DNA from: Mycolicibacterium sp. J2
Lineage (GTDB): Bacteria; Actinomycetota; Actinomycetes; Mycobacteriales; Mycobacteriaceae
Length of the DNA stretch: 64,000 nucleotides
Reading direction: 5' to 3'
Assembly (NCBI RefSeq): GCF_026240945.1
Contig: NZ_JAPFPY010000007.1
Coordinates: forward strand, 62,001 to 126,000
Part shown: positions 7,928 through 16,666 of the stretch, in pieces
Layout of the letters: the number at the start of each line of letters is the position of its first letter
Numbering within the stretch: position 1 is the stretch's first letter
Position numbers and translations under genes: made by a program
Notes under the pieces: model-generated
Databases searched by the model: none
What the model saw: the letters and a program-made list of their open reading frames with translations, nothing else
What the model was told of the DNA's origin: nothing

Positions 7928-8904
7928 CCCGCCCGGACCAACCGGCCGTGGGCGATCAGCGAGCCGACCTGTTTGAGCCGCTTGCTGCGGATGCTGACGT
8001 CATAGCTTCGGATGTGCTCGACGGTGGCCAGCCGCTGCGCCAGGTAGCGGTAGAGGTGTTCGACGTCGCGGCATATCACCACCACCATCAGGTTGGCCGA
8101 GCCACTGACCGCGATGACCGACGCCACCTCGTCATGCGCCACGATCTGGTCGGCCACGACGGTGAGATGTCGCGGCGGGGTGGAGATCCACATCGTCGCG
8201 TTGAGCGGGTATCCCAGCAGTTCGGGGAGCACATCGAGGTCGTAGGACAGGGTGCCGGAGTCCTCCAGTGCCGCCAGCCGGCGCTTGACCCGTGCCGGTG
8301 ACCATCCGGTGCGTGCGGCCAGCGCGCTGTCGGAGATCCGCCCGTCGTCGGCGAGCGCGTCGATCAACAGCTGGTCATCGGGTGACGGGGCACCGGGTCG
8401 GTTCGGGTGGGCGCTTGCCGACGGTTGCAGCGCGGCGATCTGCTTCTCGCCGAGGGGGCGGCCGTGGCCGGTCCAGTGTCCACCGGATGCCTGCCCGAAC
8501 ACGTTGAGTACCAGGTCCACCCGGACATCGAGCACTGCCGACGTGCGGGGCAACCGGTGCAGCAGCCCCTTGCCGGTATCACCGACGGGCGCACGGACGA
8601 CGCAGATCAGTTCGGTACCGCCGGACAGCACGTTGGCGTGTGTCACCTCGGGCCGACGAACCAACGCCTCCGCCAGCTTGGGCAGGTTGTCCGGTTTCGC
8701 GTGCACCCGCACGACCCACTGGCACTCGCCGTACACCCTCGGGTTCACCACGCCGATCACCCTGAGTACGCCGTCGCGGCGCAGCGCTCGATAGCGCCGC
8801 GCGACCGTCTGCTCACCGGCGCCGATCACCTCGGCGATCCGCCGGAACGAGGCTCGCGGCGCGATCTGCAGTGCGTGCAGAATCTGACCGTCTAGGCGCT
8901 CCAT
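7924..8904 (-). CDS. Lrp/AsnC regulator with two HTH-RAM units
   Basis: A 326-residue regulator about twice the normal Lrp/AsnC length. The first unit starts MERLDGQILHALQIAPRASF with an AsnC-type HTH (to about 50) followed by a RAM-like effector domain. A second HTH begins SPDDQLLIDALADDGRISDSAL and is followed by a second RAM domain. Such double-unit proteins behave as internally paired dimers. The ATG at 8904 is preferred to upstream in-frame starts, which would extend into the divergent promoter. It is divergent from the LLM-class oxidoreductase at 9006 and is its most obvious target. Confidence 0.87.
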   Translation of the reverse strand: MERLDGQILHALQIAPRASFRRIAEVIGAGEQTVARRYRALRRDGVLRVIGVVNPRVYGECQWVVRVHAKPDNLPKLAEALVRRPEVTHANVLSGGTELICVVRAPVGDTGKGLLHRLPRTSAVLDVRVDLVLNVFGQASGGHWTGHGRPLGEKQIAALQPSASAHPNRPGAPSPDDQLLIDALADDGRISDSALAARTGWSPARVKRRLAALEDSGTLSYDLDVLPELLGYPLNATMWISTPPRHLTVVADQIVAHDEVASVIAVSGSANLMVVVICRDVEHLYRYLAQRLATVEHIRSYDVSIRSKRLKQVGSLIAHGRLVRAG

Positions 8905-9005
8905 GGTGGCGATAACACTACGTTTCCGATGTGTTTGTCGCCTATTTTTGCCGTCAAGACGCGGATCTCTGGCCGGATCCACTCAACCGGCCAATGCTGA
9001 ACACC

Positions 9006-9848
9006 ATGAGACTGGGAATCGGGTTGCCGAACCACATCGCCGGGGTCCCGGGTGCGAGCATCGTAGAGTGGGCACGCCGCGCCGAAGCACGCGGATTCGA
9101 ATCGCTGGCCACCATCGACCGGCTGTGCTACCCCGGCCTCGACTCGCTCATCGCCCTGGCCGCCGCGGCCGGCGTCACCACCGATACGACACTGGTGACG
9201 AATGTCCTTCTGGCCCCGGTATATCCGATGGTACCGCTGGCCAAGCAGGTCGCCGGTGTGGCGCAGATATCCGGCGGCCGGCTGGTCGTGGGCCTGGGCG
9301 TCGGCAACCGGCCCGACGATTACGCAAGCACCGGAGCGGATTTCGGCCGCCGGGGCAGGATCCTCGACGAACAGGTCGAGCGGATGCGCGGCCTCTGGGC
9401 CGGCACCGGTGATGCCGCGGTGTGCGCTGCCCCGGTCGCGGTTCCGTTCGGCGGACGGTCGGCCGCCACGGTCCGACGGGTGGCCACCGTCGGCGATGGC
9501 TGGGCGGCCGGCGCCGTCCGTCATTACGCCATCCAGACCGAACTGGTCGGCCGCATCCGGTCCGGCTGGGTGGCCGCCGGCCGGAGCGGCGACCCGTACC
9601 TGCAGGCATCAGTGAACTTCGGGCTCGGACCCGACGAGACGGTCGCCGCCGGAAGGCAGCACCTGGCAAGGTATTACGGGTTCAGCCCGGAGTATGCGCA
9701 GGTGAACGTCGATGACATGGTCAGCTCCCCCGCCGAGGCCTGCGCCACGGTCCGACGGTATCGGGATCTCGGGTTCGACCGGCTGCTCTTCCATCCCACG
9801 ACCCCTGGGATCGACCAGCTCGACCGTCTCGCCGACGCGATCCTCTAG
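9006..9848 (+). CDS. LLM-class F420-dependent oxidoreductase
   Basis: A 280-residue luciferase-like monooxygenase-fold protein: MRLGIGLPNH at the first strand, WARRAEARGFESLATIDR, TLVTNVLLAP, and SGGRLVVGLGVGNRPDDY are the standard blocks of actinobacterial F420-dependent members. ATG 9006 is chosen because the upstream extension (from 8931) lacks family features. The gene is rather short for the family (usually 280-350). It is divergent from the double Lrp regulator and convergent with the broken glycosyltransferase, with a four-base overlap of stops. Substrate unknown. Confidence 0.85.
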   Translation: MRLGIGLPNHIAGVPGASIVEWARRAEARGFESLATIDRLCYPGLDSLIALAAAAGVTTDTTLVTNVLLAPVYPMVPLAKQVAGVAQISGGRLVVGLGVGNRPDDYASTGADFGRRGRILDEQVERMRGLWAGTGDAAVCAAPVAVPFGGRSAATVRRVATVGDGWAAGAVRHYAIQTELVGRIRSGWVAAGRSGDPYLQASVNFGLGPDETVAAGRQHLARYYGFSPEYAQVNVDDMVSSPAEACATVRRYRDLGFDRLLFHPTTPGIDQLDRLADAIL

Positions 9849-11065
9849 CGCCGGTGTACCCCGAACACCCGGCGCAGCGCGACGAACCGCACCAGGGTGG
9901 CCACCAGGTTCGCGACCACCAGCACCGACAGTTCCACGGCCTTGTCCTTCGTCAACCCGAAGTGGTGCAGCACCAGCTAGCCGCTGGTGATGGCCAGCCC
10001 GAACAGGAAGACCAGCAACCCGCTGGCTTGGTGGCGGGTCACCCCGGTGCGCCCGCGGATGCCGAAGGTGAACGCCCGGTTGGCCGTCGTGTTGCCGATC
10101 GCGGTGAGCAGCAATGCCGTCAGGTTTGCGGCCTGCGCGCCCATCGCCGCGTGCAGCGCGATGAACAGCACGGCGTAGACGATGGTGCTGATGACGCCGA
10201 CGATGCAGAACCGGGCCAGCTGCCCCGCCAGGCCGGGCGGCACGCCGGGCACCAGGGGCTCGCGTCCGAGGCTGGTCTGGAGCTCACGCAGGGGCAGCGC
10301 ACCGGATGCCAGCGCCCGGCCGAGCCGCCAGCAGCCCTTGAGGTCATCGATCGCCGTGGCGATGATGTCGACCCGGGAATCCGGGTCGTCGACCCAGTCG
10401 ACCGGGACCTCGTGGATGCGCAAGCCGGCCCGTTCGGCGATCACCAACAGTTCGGTGTCGAAGAACCAGCCGGTGTCGACCACCAACGGCAGCAATTGCC
10501 GAGCCACGTCGGCGCGCACCGCCTTGAAGCCGCACTGCGCATCGGAAAATTGCGCGCCGAGGGCGCCCCGGAGAATGAAATTGTATGAGCGCGAGATGAA
10601 TTCACGTTTGGGCCCGCGCACCACCCGAGCCGAGGCGGCCAACCGCGATCCGATGGCCACATCCGAATGCCCGGAGATCAGCGGAGCCACCAGCGGCATT
10701 AGCGCGGACAGGTCGGTGGACAGGTCGACGTCCATGTACGCCATCACGATGGCCGGTGAGGCCATCCATGCGGTGTACAGCGCGCCACCGCGGCCCTTGC
10801 GGTCCAGATGGATCACCTCGACGCCGGGCAGTTCGCCGGCCAATCGTCGCGCCACCGCGAGGGTGGAATCGGTACTGGCGTTGTCGACCACCGTGATCCG
10901 GGTCGGGTAGGGCACCTGCTCGGTAAGGTAGCGATGCAATCGGGTGACACTGGCCGGCAGCGCCCGCTCCTCGTTGTACACCGGGATGACGATGTCGAGA
11001 ACCGGGCTGTCGTGCGCAGCCCGGAACCGGCCCCCGTCAGCCTGAGCGCGAGCCAACTCCGTCAT
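9845..11065 (-). pseudogene. GT2 glycosyltransferase fused to GtrA membrane domain, interrupted by in-frame TAG
   Basis: The N-terminal part is a family-2 glycosyltransferase (DIVIPVYNEERALPASV, DNASTDST, and YMDVDLS carrying the DxD-type metal site), like polyprenyl-phosphate sugar transferases. The C-terminal part is a GtrA-like set of membrane helices. A TAG at 9977-9979 stops translation in the last GtrA helices, but the same frame stays open for 43 further codons, reads as hydrophobic GtrA sequence (ELSVLVVANLVATLVRFVAL) and ends at 9845. So the gene was intact until one nonsense change, or the base call is wrong. The start is uncertain; ATG 11065 avoids overlap with the HIT gene, with ATG 11149 as an alternative. 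Confidence 0.85.
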
Positions 11066-11147
11066 ATCCTTCACACTCGCGCAACTGGCTGCCACGGCAC
11101 TGCCGTGCCCCTGGGAGCTTGCTGCACCCTGACTATGCTCGGTACCC

Positions 11148-11552
11148 ATGGCGACCGTCTTCACCAAGATCATCAACGGGGAGCTTCCCGGCCGTTTCGT
11201 CTACGAGGACGACGAGGTGGTGGCGTTCCTGACCATCGAGCCCATGACGCAGGGCCACACCCTGGTGGTGCCCCGGGCCGAGGTGGACAACTGGCAGGAT
11301 CTGGATCCGGCTCTGTTCGGCAAGGTGATGTCGGTGTCCCAGCTGATCGGCAAGGCGGTGACCAAGGCGTTCGATGCCGAACGAGCCGGCGTCATCATCG
11401 CCGGGCTGGAGGTGCCGCATCTGCACGTGCACGTCTTCCCGGCACGCAACCTCAGCGATTTCGGATTCGCCAACGTGGACCGCAACCCGTCACCGGAATC
11501 GCTCGACGACGCCCAGACCCGGATCAGGGCGGCGCTGGCTCAGCTCACCTGA
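11148..11552 (+). CDS. HIT-family nucleotide hydrolase (Rv0759c-like)
   Basis: A 134-residue histidine-triad protein. The triad HLHVHVF gives His91, His93 and His95, with His93 or its neighbour expected as the nucleophile that hydrolyses nucleotide phosphoramidates or dinucleoside polyphosphates. CIIAGE-like N-terminal region reads [20 protein letters not shown] 11148 lies only about 9 bases after a TATGCT element, compatible with a leaderless transcript. The last 13 bases overlap the end of phoR on the other strand. Position next to phoR is conserved in M. tuberculosis. Confidence 0.93.
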   Translation: MATVFTKIINGELPGRFVYEDDEVVAFLTIEPMTQGHTLVVPRAEVDNWQDLDPALFGKVMSVSQLIGKAVTKAFDAERAGVIIAGLEVPHLHVHVFPARNLSDFGFANVDRNPSPESLDDAQTRIRAALAQLT

Positions 11553-13012
11553 GCGGCATCGGGCGTGGGCACGGCCACCGGGGTGGCCACCGTGCTGATT
11601 TCGGCGATGCGCGGCAGGTTCACCCGGAACTGGCAGCCATGCCCGGGAGCGGTTTGCACCGAGACGGTCCCACCATGGGCGTACACCAGCGAATCCACGA
11701 TGGACAGCCCGAGTCCGGTGCCGCCGCTGGCGCGCGTGCGTGACGAGTCCGCCCGGTAGAACCGTTCGAAGACGCGTTGGGCATCCTCACTGCTCATCCC
11801 CGGTCCCTCATCGCAGACCTCCAACACCGCATGATCACCTTCGGTGCCGACGCGCACCGTGATGCCCGCGGATTCCGGGGTGTGCTGCAAGGCGTTGGCC
11901 ACCAGGTTGCTCAGCACCTGGCGTAGCCGGGCCTCGTCGCCAAGCACCTCAGGCGTACCGGGACCGTCGAACACCTCCATCCGGATGTGCCGGGCGGGGG
12001 CCACCGATTGCGCGTCGTGCACGGCATCACTGGCCAGCGCCAGCAGGTCCACCCGGTTGCGTTCCAAGGGCCGTTGCACGTCGAGGCGCGCCAGCAGCAG
12101 CAGGTCTTCGACCAGCAGGCCCATCCGACGGGCCTCGCTCTCGATGCGACCCATCAGCATGTCCACATCCCGGGCCGCGCCCTGGCGGTACAACTCGGCG
12201 TAGCCGCGGATGGTGGTCAACGGGGTGCGCAGTTCGTGGCTGGCGTCGGTGATGAAGCGGCGCATGCGGTCCTCGGAACCGCGCGCCTGCTCGGCCGAGG
12301 CGTCCGAAGAGGCCACGGCGCGCTGGATCTGGGCCAGCATGCCATTCAGCGCCAGCGACAGCCGGCCCACCTCGGTGCGTGGATCACGTTGTGGCACACG
12401 GCGGTCCAGCTCGCCCGCGGCGATGGCGGCCGCCGTCTGTTCGACCTCGACCAACGGCCGCAGGCTGCGGTGCACCACGGCGAAGCCCGCCACGCCCAGC
12501 ACCAACAGCACGGCCACGCCGATCCCGACCTGGGCGTAGATCAACGCGCGCACCGTGGACTGCACTTCCGACAGGTCGATCGCGACGGTGGTCAGCTCAC
12601 CGTGCGGGCCGCGGACCGTCATGGCACGCCACTCCACGCGGGACCCGTCGACCGATCCGACGGTCACCGGCACCGGGCCGACATTGTTGTCGTCGGGCAG
12701 GTCGGGTTCGGCGTCGCGATCGTTGACGGCCATCCAGATGTGCCCGTCGGGTCCGATCCCGCGGACGTAGAAATTCGACGGCGGCCGGGCCGGGTTCGGG
12801 TCCTCGGTGGGCTGGGTCGGCATCCGGCGGGGGGCCTGCGCCCAGCTGCGGGACGCGTCCAGCAGCGTCTGGTCGATCCGGTCCACCTCGGTGTGCGACA
12901 TGATCGAGGTGACCGCGACGCCGGAGGCGAGCAAGCCGAACGCCACCAGCACCAGGGTCGCGGCCACCAGGCCCACCCGCAGCGGCACCCCGCGCCGGCG
13001 ATTCTCGGTCAT
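11540..13012 (-). CDS. phoR: Sensor histidine kinase PhoR
   Basis: A 490-residue membrane kinase of the PhoPR two-component system. Transmembrane segments lie near 13-35 and 157-180, enclosing an extracytoplasmic sensor loop; HAMP follows. The phosphoacceptor is His259 in [13 protein letters not shown], and the ATPase domain shows NALQHTP (N box), DEGPGMS (G1) and [10 protein letters not shown] (G2). It begins 59 bp after phoP on the same strand. PhoPR in mycobacteria controls envelope lipid synthesis, ESX-1 function and acid response. The 3' end overlaps the convergent HIT gene. Confidence 0.97.
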   Translation of the reverse strand: MTENRRRGVPLRVGLVAATLVLVAFGLLASGVAVTSIMSHTEVDRIDQTLLDASRSWAQAPRRMPTQPTEDPNPARPPSNFYVRGIGPDGHIWMAVNDRDAEPDLPDDNNVGPVPVTVGSVDGSRVEWRAMTVRGPHGELTTVAIDLSEVQSTVRALIYAQVGIGVAVLLVLGVAGFAVVHRSLRPLVEVEQTAAAIAAGELDRRVPQRDPRTEVGRLSLALNGMLAQIQRAVASSDASAEQARGSEDRMRRFITDASHELRTPLTTIRGYAELYRQGAARDVDMLMGRIESEARRMGLLVEDLLLLARLDVQRPLERNRVDLLALASDAVHDAQSVAPARHIRMEVFDGPGTPEVLGDEARLRQVLSNLVANALQHTPESAGITVRVGTEGDHAVLEVCDEGPGMSSEDAQRVFERFYRADSSRTRASGGTGLGLSIVDSLVYAHGGTVSVQTAPGHGCQFRVNLPRIAEISTVATPVAVPTPDAAQVS

Positions 13013-13071
13013 GTACTCATTGTTGGCCGGAATCGCCCGGCCGTCCGGATGTTCCGGAATGGTCGGCGCGA

Positions 13072-13791
13072 TCAGCGCGGTTCACGCAGCACGTAACCGA
13101 CCCCGCGCAGCGTGTGCAGCAGCCGCTTCTCCCCGGTGTCGATCTTGCGGCGCAGGTAGGACACATACGACTCGACGACGTTGACGTCGCCGCCGAAGTC
13201 GTAGCGCCACACGTGGTCGAGGATCTTCGGCTTCGACAGCACGGTGCCTGCGTTGATGATGAAGTAGCGCAGCAGGGTGAACTCGGTCGGCGACAGCGAG
13301 ACCGGCTCGCCGGCCTTCCACACCTCGTGAGTGTCCTCGTCGAGTTCGATGTCGGCGAAGGTCAGCCGGGCATTGCGCGGTTCCTCGATACCGCGGCCGG
13401 TGCGCCGCAGGATGACCCGCAGCCGGGCCACCACCTCTTCCAGGCTGAACGGTTTGGTCACGTAGTCGTCACCGCCCAGGGTCAGCCCGGCAATCTTGTC
13501 CTGCAGCGTGTCCCGCGCGGTGAGGAACAGGGCCGGGGCGTCGATACCGTCGGCCCGCAGCCGGCGCAGCACCCCGAAACCGTCCATGCCGGGCATCATC
13601 ACGTCCAGGATCACCGCATCCGGTTTGACCTCACGAGCCTTGTCCAGGGCGGCCGGTCCATTGGACGCGGTGTGCACCTCGAAACCCTGGAACTTCAGAC
13701 TCACCGAGAGCAGCTCGACGATATTCACCTCGTCGTCCACCACGAGGATCCGCGCTTCGGGAATGCTTTCAGGTACCGCCGCCATAGCCAT
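13072..13791 (-). CDS. phoP: Response regulator PhoP (OmpR family)
   Basis: A 239-residue regulator nearly identical in its domains to M. tuberculosis PhoP. Receiver: acidic pair VVDDE, phosphoacceptor Asp63 in LDVMMPGMDG, Lys113 in TKPFS. The winged-helix DNA-binding domain covers about 140-239 and ends in the typical RRKIDTGEKRLLHTLRGVGYVLREPR blocks. ATG 13791 is favoured; ATG 13785 or a longer GTG form is possible. A PhoP box 45 bp upstream indicates autoregulation. The divergent repeat-protein gene at 13928 shares this promoter region. Confidence 0.97.
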   Translation of the reverse strand: MAMAAVPESIPEARILVVDDEVNIVELLSVSLKFQGFEVHTASNGPAALDKAREVKPDAVILDVMMPGMDGFGVLRRLRADGIDAPALFLTARDTLQDKIAGLTLGGDDYVTKPFSLEEVVARLRVILRRTGRGIEEPRNARLTFADIELDEDTHEVWKAGEPVSLSPTEFTLLRYFIINAGTVLSKPKILDHVWRYDFGGDVNVVESYVSYLRRKIDTGEKRLLHTLRGVGYVLREPR

Positions 13792-13835
13792 ACAACTACT
13801 GTCCACCCGCCGTTTGGACTCAACCTGCATACCAA

Positions 13836-13852
13836 CTGTGAGATTCCTGTGA
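13836..13852 (-). promoter_or_regulatory. PhoP box (direct repeat TCACAG-N5-TCACAG)
   Basis: On the minus strand the sequence reads TCACAG, five bases, TCACAG: two direct half-sites spaced by 11 bp, which is the established PhoP recognition pattern (7-bp repeats separated by 4). It lies 45 bp upstream of the phoP ATG and 76 bp upstream of the divergent repeat-protein gene. Autoregulation of phoP is known in M. tuberculosis; control of the divergent gene is inference. Confidence 0.75.
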
Positions 13853-13927
13853 ACCTGGGAGTCTGATGTGAGGGTCGTCCCCCTTGACTGGCCACGCGGC
13901 GCGCGTGCCCGCACCTAGACTGGCGCC

Positions 13928-14956
13928 ATGAACCTCGGCAACACCGTCGTGCAGTTTGCCACGGCCCCGGTCCGCCTCGGGCTCGCCGTTGCCGACCTGG
14001 GCCTGAGCATAGCCGGTGGAACGCTCAAGACGGTCCAGCGTTCGCTGAACGATCCAACCGCGATGAGCGGCGGAGCCACCTCCTTTGCCGGCATGCTCGG
14101 CTTGGAGGACGCGGTGGACCGGGCCAACCGACTGGCCCGGCTGATGGACGACGACGCCCCGCTGGGGCGCGCGCTGGCCCAGGACGGCCCGCTCAATCAG
14201 CTGCTCCGGCCGGGCGGCATGGTCGATCAACTCACCGCGCCGGGCGGCCTCCTGGACCGGCTCACCGCCGAGAACGGACCGGTGGCCCGCGCCCTGGCCA
14301 AGGACGGCCTGATCGATCAGGTCACCGCCGAGGGCGGCCTGATGGACCGGTTGACCGCCGAGGGCGGCGTGGTGTCGCGGGTGATCGCCCCGGGTGGCCT
14401 GGCCGACCGACTGCTCGCCGAGGACGGCGTGGTGGAGCGCGCGTTACGCCAGGACGGCGTCGCCGACCAACTGCTTGCCGAGAACGGACCGGTGGGCCGC
14501 GCCCTGGCACCCGGCGGCCTGGTCGAACAGGTCACCGCCGAGGGTGGGCTGATCGACCGGCTCACCACCGACAGCGGGGCCCTGTCCCGGGTGATCGCCC
14601 CCGGCGGCCTGGCCGACCAGTTGCTGGCCGACGACGGGCTCATCGAACGGGTGCTGCGCGAGGACGGGGTCGCCGACAAGCTGCTGGCCGACGGCGGCCT
14701 CCTCGACACGCTGACCGACCCGGACGGCCCCCTGCTCAAACTGGCCGATGTCGCCGACACGCTGAACCGACTGGCCCCCGGACTGGAGGCGCTCACCCCC
14801 ACCATCGACGCGCTGCACGAGGCGGTCATCACGCTGAGTCAGGTGGTGAACCCGCTGAGCAATATCGCCGGCCGGATCCCCCTGCCGCGGCAGCGCGGCC
14901 GGCGTGCCACGCCTCGGCCGGTCACCTCGCAGCGGGTCATCGAGCACGAGGACTGA
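13928..14956 (+). CDS. Protein with 20 tandem decapeptide repeats, function unknown
   Basis: A 342-residue protein. Residues 1-40 are mildly hydrophobic (GLAVADLGLSIAGGTLK) without a clear signal peptide. Residues 73-272 are twenty contiguous ten-residue repeats with consensus [LT]-A-[EP]-[GDN]-G-[LVP]-[VIA]-[DE]-[RQ]-[LVA], with no insertion or deletion between units. Residues 275-315 look helical (LADVADTLNRLAPGLEALTPTIDALHEAV) and the tail is basic (PRQRGRRATPRP). Regular short repeats of this kind usually form an elongated solenoid or fibrous surface. It is divergent from phoP across a PhoP box. I do not recognise a characterised family. Confidence 0.85.
   Translation: MNLGNTVVQFATAPVRLGLAVADLGLSIAGGTLKTVQRSLNDPTAMSGGATSFAGMLGLEDAVDRANRLARLMDDDAPLGRALAQDGPLNQLLRPGGMVDQLTAPGGLLDRLTAENGPVARALAKDGLIDQVTAEGGLMDRLTAEGGVVSRVIAPGGLADRLLAEDGVVERALRQDGVADQLLAENGPVGRALAPGGLVEQVTAEGGLIDRLTTDSGALSRVIAPGGLADQLLADDGLIERVLREDGVADKLLADGGLLDTLTDPDGPLLKLADVADTLNRLAPGLEALTPTIDALHEAVITLSQVVNPLSNIAGRIPLPRQRGRRATPRPVTSQRVIEHED
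14144..14743 (+). repeat. In-frame 30-bp coding repeat, 20 units
   Basis: The DNA encoding residues 73-272 is a 30-bp period kept in phase for 600 bp. Units such as TAEGGLMDRL, TAEGGLIDRL, IAPGGLADRL, IAPGGLADQL, LAENGPVGRA and TAENGPVARA recur at larger spacing. Units 4-8 and 12-15 look like related higher-order blocks, suggesting growth by multi-unit duplication. Confidence 0.85.
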
Positions 14957-14983
14957 CCCGCTAAGCTATACGACGTTCCACTT

Positions 14984-15055
14984 GCCTCCGTAGCTCAGTG
15001 GTAGAGCAACGCTCTTGTAAAGCGTAGGCCGTCAGTTCAATCCTGACCGGGGGCT
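14984..15055 (+). tRNA. tRNA-Thr (anticodon TGT)
   Basis: All four arms can be folded. The acceptor stem pairs GCCTCCG with CGGGGGC (one G-U), the anticodon stem is ACGCT/AGCGT around the loop CTTGTAA with anticodon TGT, and the T arm is GTCAG/CTGAC around TTCAATC. No CCA is encoded. It reads ACA codons. It sits 27 bp after the decapeptide-repeat gene and 45 bp before the damaged HNH gene. Confidence 0.95.
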
Positions 15056-15100
15056 CAAGCTCATAATCTACTTGTCGGTGCCTATCCCTAGTTTGAGTTC

Positions 15101-15506
15101 ATGAAGCTCTGCCGGGGTTGCGGCGCACCGCTTTCCAAACGCAGTCAGAAGATTTACTGCGGCAATGCGTGCCAGGCACTCGTCCGACGCACGAACAGCA
15201 CAAAGTTATGGCTCGACTCCGGGGACGCGAAGGTTCGTGGTCACCAGGGCCACTACATCCGCGCATACCTCGCCGAAGCCCAATCGGGCTGCTGCGCGAT
15301 CTGCGGCGGGGCGAGCACCTGGCATGGGCTGCCTCTGGTCCTGGTCTTGGACCACATCGACGGCAACGCCACCAACAATCGGCGGGAGAACCTCCGCTTG
15401 GTGTGCCCGAACTGCGATTCGCAACTGCCCACCTACAAGGAGCCGCAATCGCGGCAACGGCCGCAGTTACCGCAGGCAGCGTTACGCCGACGGACTGTCG
15501 TACTAG
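15101..15506 (+). pseudogene. HNH endonuclease, frameshifted near its C-terminus
   Basis: An actinobacterial HNH protein. The N-terminal zinc-finger-like CxxC...C (CRGCG, YCGNAC) is followed by CCAICGG, then the HNH core LDHIDGNATNNRRENLRLVCPNC. After SQLPTYK (about residue 113) the frame continues into sequence that is only the antisense of the next gene. One base out of frame from 15440 the DNA instead reads SRNRGNGRSYRRQRYADGLSY and stops at 15506, the normal end for this family, interlocked with the convergent ADH stop. A single extra G at 15439-15440 explains it. Mutation or sequencing error cannot be separated here. Confidence 0.8.
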
Positions 15507-16564
15507 CGGTAGTCGATCACGATGCGGCCGTCGATCTGGCCGGCCTCCATCCGGGCGAACACGTCGTTGATGTCCTCCAACCGCGCGCTGTGCACGGTCG
15601 GGTGGATCAAGCCGCGGGCGTAGAAGTCCAGAGCCTCTGCCATGTCCTGGCGGGTGCCGACGATCGATCCGCGAATGGTCAGGCCTTTCAGCACGATGTC
15701 GAAGATCGGGACCGGGAATTCGCCGGGAGGTAGTCCGACGAACACGATCGTGCCGCCGCGGCGGGCCAGCCCGATCGCCTGACCGAAGGCTTGCGGGTGT
15801 ACCGCGGTGACCAACACACCGTGTACCCCGCCGGTGGCCTTCTGCACCTCGGCGACGACGTCTGCGGTGCGGGCGTTGACGGCGACTTCCGCACCGAGGC
15901 GGGTGGCCAGCGCAAGCTTGGAGTCGTCGATGTCCACCGCGACCACCCGCAGACCCATCGCGCGGGCGTATTGCACCGCAACGTGGCCCAGCCCGCCGAT
16001 GCCCGAGATGGCCACCCACTGGCCGGGCCGGGTATCGGTGACCTTGAGTCCCTTGTAGACCGTGACGCCGGCGCACAGGATGGGAGCGACCTCGATCGGG
16101 TCGGCGCCCTCGGGGATGCGTGCCGCGTGGGCGGCTTCGACCAGCATGAAGGAGCCGAAGCTACCGTTGACGGTGTAGCCACCGTTGCGCTGGCTCTCGC
16201 AGAGGGTTTCCCACCCGGTACGGCAGTATTCGCAGCGGCCGCATGCCGACCAGAGCCAGGCATTGCCGACCTTGTCACCGACTTTCAGGTCGTCGACGCC
16301 GTCACCGAGGGCGACGACGGTGCCGCATCCCTCGTGTCCGGGGACGAAGGGAGGCGTCGGTTTGACGGGCCAATCACCGTGTGCCGCATGGAGATCGGTG
16401 TGGCAGACGCCGGAGGTTTCCAGTTTGACCAGCACCTCCCCGAAGCCGGGGGTGGGCAGGTCGAGAGTCTCCACCCGCAGCGGCTCGCCGAAGCCGGTGA
16501 CGACGGCGGCGTGCATGACATTGGTGGTGGTCGATCCGGCGGGACTGTGCAATGTGCTGGTCAT
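15503..16564 (-). CDS. Zinc-dependent alcohol dehydrogenase (AdhP-like)
   Basis: A 353-residue medium-chain alcohol dehydrogenase. Catalytic site: CHTDLHAAHGDW and PGHEG; structural zinc loop CGRCEYCRTGWETLC; coenzyme turn GIGGLGH. It would oxidise primary alcohols with NAD. ATG 16564 is preferred to an upstream in-frame ATG because MTSTLHSPAG is followed quickly by the normal start MHAAVVTGFGEPL. It is unrelated in operon structure to adhB at 5521. Its end interlocks with the HNH remnant. Confidence 0.92.
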   Translation of the reverse strand: MTSTLHSPAGSTTTNVMHAAVVTGFGEPLRVETLDLPTPGFGEVLVKLETSGVCHTDLHAAHGDWPVKPTPPFVPGHEGCGTVVALGDGVDDLKVGDKVGNAWLWSACGRCEYCRTGWETLCESQRNGGYTVNGSFGSFMLVEAAHAARIPEGADPIEVAPILCAGVTVYKGLKVTDTRPGQWVAISGIGGLGHVAVQYARAMGLRVVAVDIDDSKLALATRLGAEVAVNARTADVVAEVQKATGGVHGVLVTAVHPQAFGQAIGLARRGGTIVFVGLPPGEFPVPIFDIVLKGLTIRGSIVGTRQDMAEALDFYARGLIHPTVHSARLEDINDVFARMEAGQIDGRIVIDYR

Positions 16565-16666
16565 GAGGAGATTCCAGTCCGGAAACCGATCCGCCAGTAG
16601 GGTCTTTGGGCCCCGATCGGCAGCCAAAGGCCACCCTCGATGATTTCCGGGTGCCGCGGGAACCGC

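Noticed and set aside
14144..14743. 30-bp periodic DNA that might be read as a CRISPR array
   Set aside because: The period is one coding unit of ten residues without unique spacers, and the frame is open throughout; it is a protein repeat.
14984..15506. A prophage or integrative element at tRNA-Thr
   Set aside because: No integrase, no phage structural genes and no repeated tRNA end were seen.
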